A stretch of 64,000 nucleotides of DNA from assembly GCA_943736015.1 (NCBI GenBank), contig OX031070.1, positions 41,192,173 to 41,256,172 on the forward strand. The letters run 5' to 3'. A model generated the notes under the pieces. That model did not search any database, was not told where the DNA came from, and worked only from the letters and a program-made list of their open reading frames with translations. Source of the DNA: Tridacna crocea (lineage: Eukaryota; Mollusca; Bivalvia; Cardiida; Cardiidae). How positions within the stretch are numbered: the stretch's first letter is position 1; each line of letters starts with the position of its first letter. Both the position numbers and the translations under genes were made by a program. Positions 63,345 through 64,000 of this stretch are shown in pieces.

Positions 63345-64000
63345 AGGGCCAAGATGGCCCTGGATCGCTCACCTGAATTTTTGAGATGACCATAGTCTAT
63401 TTTTTTTTTGAGGTATTGAAACATTGGAACCAAATTTATTATTCTGCCAAGCAATTTTCAAAAGGTCACCTGTAAAAGTCATTTCGAAATCTGACCATCA
63501 GTTTCAAAAAGAAGAATTTTTAAGAATTCTTCATTTCTGTATAAGAGCAAGTAGCCCCCATCCATGAGAGCCATGTTTCTTGATGGATCAAAATTTACGA
63601 ACAAGTTTTGAAAAGGGTCACCCAAGGAACATCTCTCTGAAATAATTTTGAAATCTGACCAGGGGTTTCAGAGAAAGATAATTTTAAAGAATTTCATCAT
63701 GTCTATATAGTGCAAGTAGCCCCCATTCACAAGAGCCATGTTTCTTGATGGATCAAAATTATATGTACAGCTTTTGGAAAGGGTCCCCCAAGGAACATCT
63801 CTGTCAGATTATTTTAAAATCTGACCACAGGTTTCAGAGAAGAAGAATTTTCAAGAATTTCTTCATTTCCATATAGTGCAAGTAGCCCCCATTCACTAGA
63901 GCCATGTTTCTTGGCCAATCAAAATTTTGCGAACAATTTTAGAAAAGAGTCACCCAAGGAACATCTCTGTGAAATTATTTCAAAATTTGTCTAGCCATTT
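63345..64000 (+). repeat. Dispersed repeat followed by tandem units of about 165 bp
   Basis: AACAAGAGGGCCAAGATGGC start; units at about 63488, 63650 and 63818 share AAATCTGACCA, GCAAGTAGCCCCCAT and AGAGCCATGTTTCTTG. Runs off the window. Confidence 0.8.

Overview
This is eukaryotic (animal) genomic DNA: short protein-coding exons with GT..AG splice sites lie in long AT-rich introns full of short mobile elements. The repeat types (tRNA-derived SINEs, fold-back elements ending GGCCCGTATTCACC, dispersed repeats reading AACAAGAGGGCC.TGATGGCCCTG) are ones I associate with bivalve molluscs. That assignment is inference from repeat style, not a database result.

Two genes, both on the minus strand, could be assembled exon by exon with matching splice phases. 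(1) 22427 down to 1243 and beyond the left edge: 11 exons of an ODAD1/CCDC114/CCDC63-type coiled-coil protein of the outer dynein arm docking complex, including a tiny first coding exon and a CRE-rich promoter region at about 22.45-22.56 kb. (2) 62645 (already mid-gene; the start lies beyond the right edge) down to a stop at 29708: 24 exons, 3753 nt, in one unbroken frame. They encode the last 1250 residues of a large protein with a degenerate TBC (Rab-GAP-like) module followed by several C2-like beta-sandwich segments. Motile-cilium work is a safe inference only for gene 1.

No complete gene was found elsewhere. 22.6-29.7 kb is intergenic. The window also holds a broken Tc1/mariner-type transposase (1-519) with an inverted copy of its C-terminal end, and a LINE reverse-transcriptase C-terminal fragment (26.5-26.8 kb).

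The dominant feature is an unusual short element family present in roughly 75-80 copies, about a quarter of the window. Each is about 225-230 bp, bounded by TTAA with short inverted ends (TTAACYCTTTACC), and carries at its centre an almost perfect 67-bp palindrome (two 33-bp arms and one unpaired base). Three core subtypes differ by substitutions mirrored in both arms. Copies are nested in one another and in a SINE with exact TTAA duplication, stand in tandem sharing one TTAA, and sit within about 10 bases of several splice sites. This is the best candidate for something undescribed. Other palindromic elements, 9-bp-target-duplication elements, a split inverted minisatellite and a partial exon duplication are also recorded.
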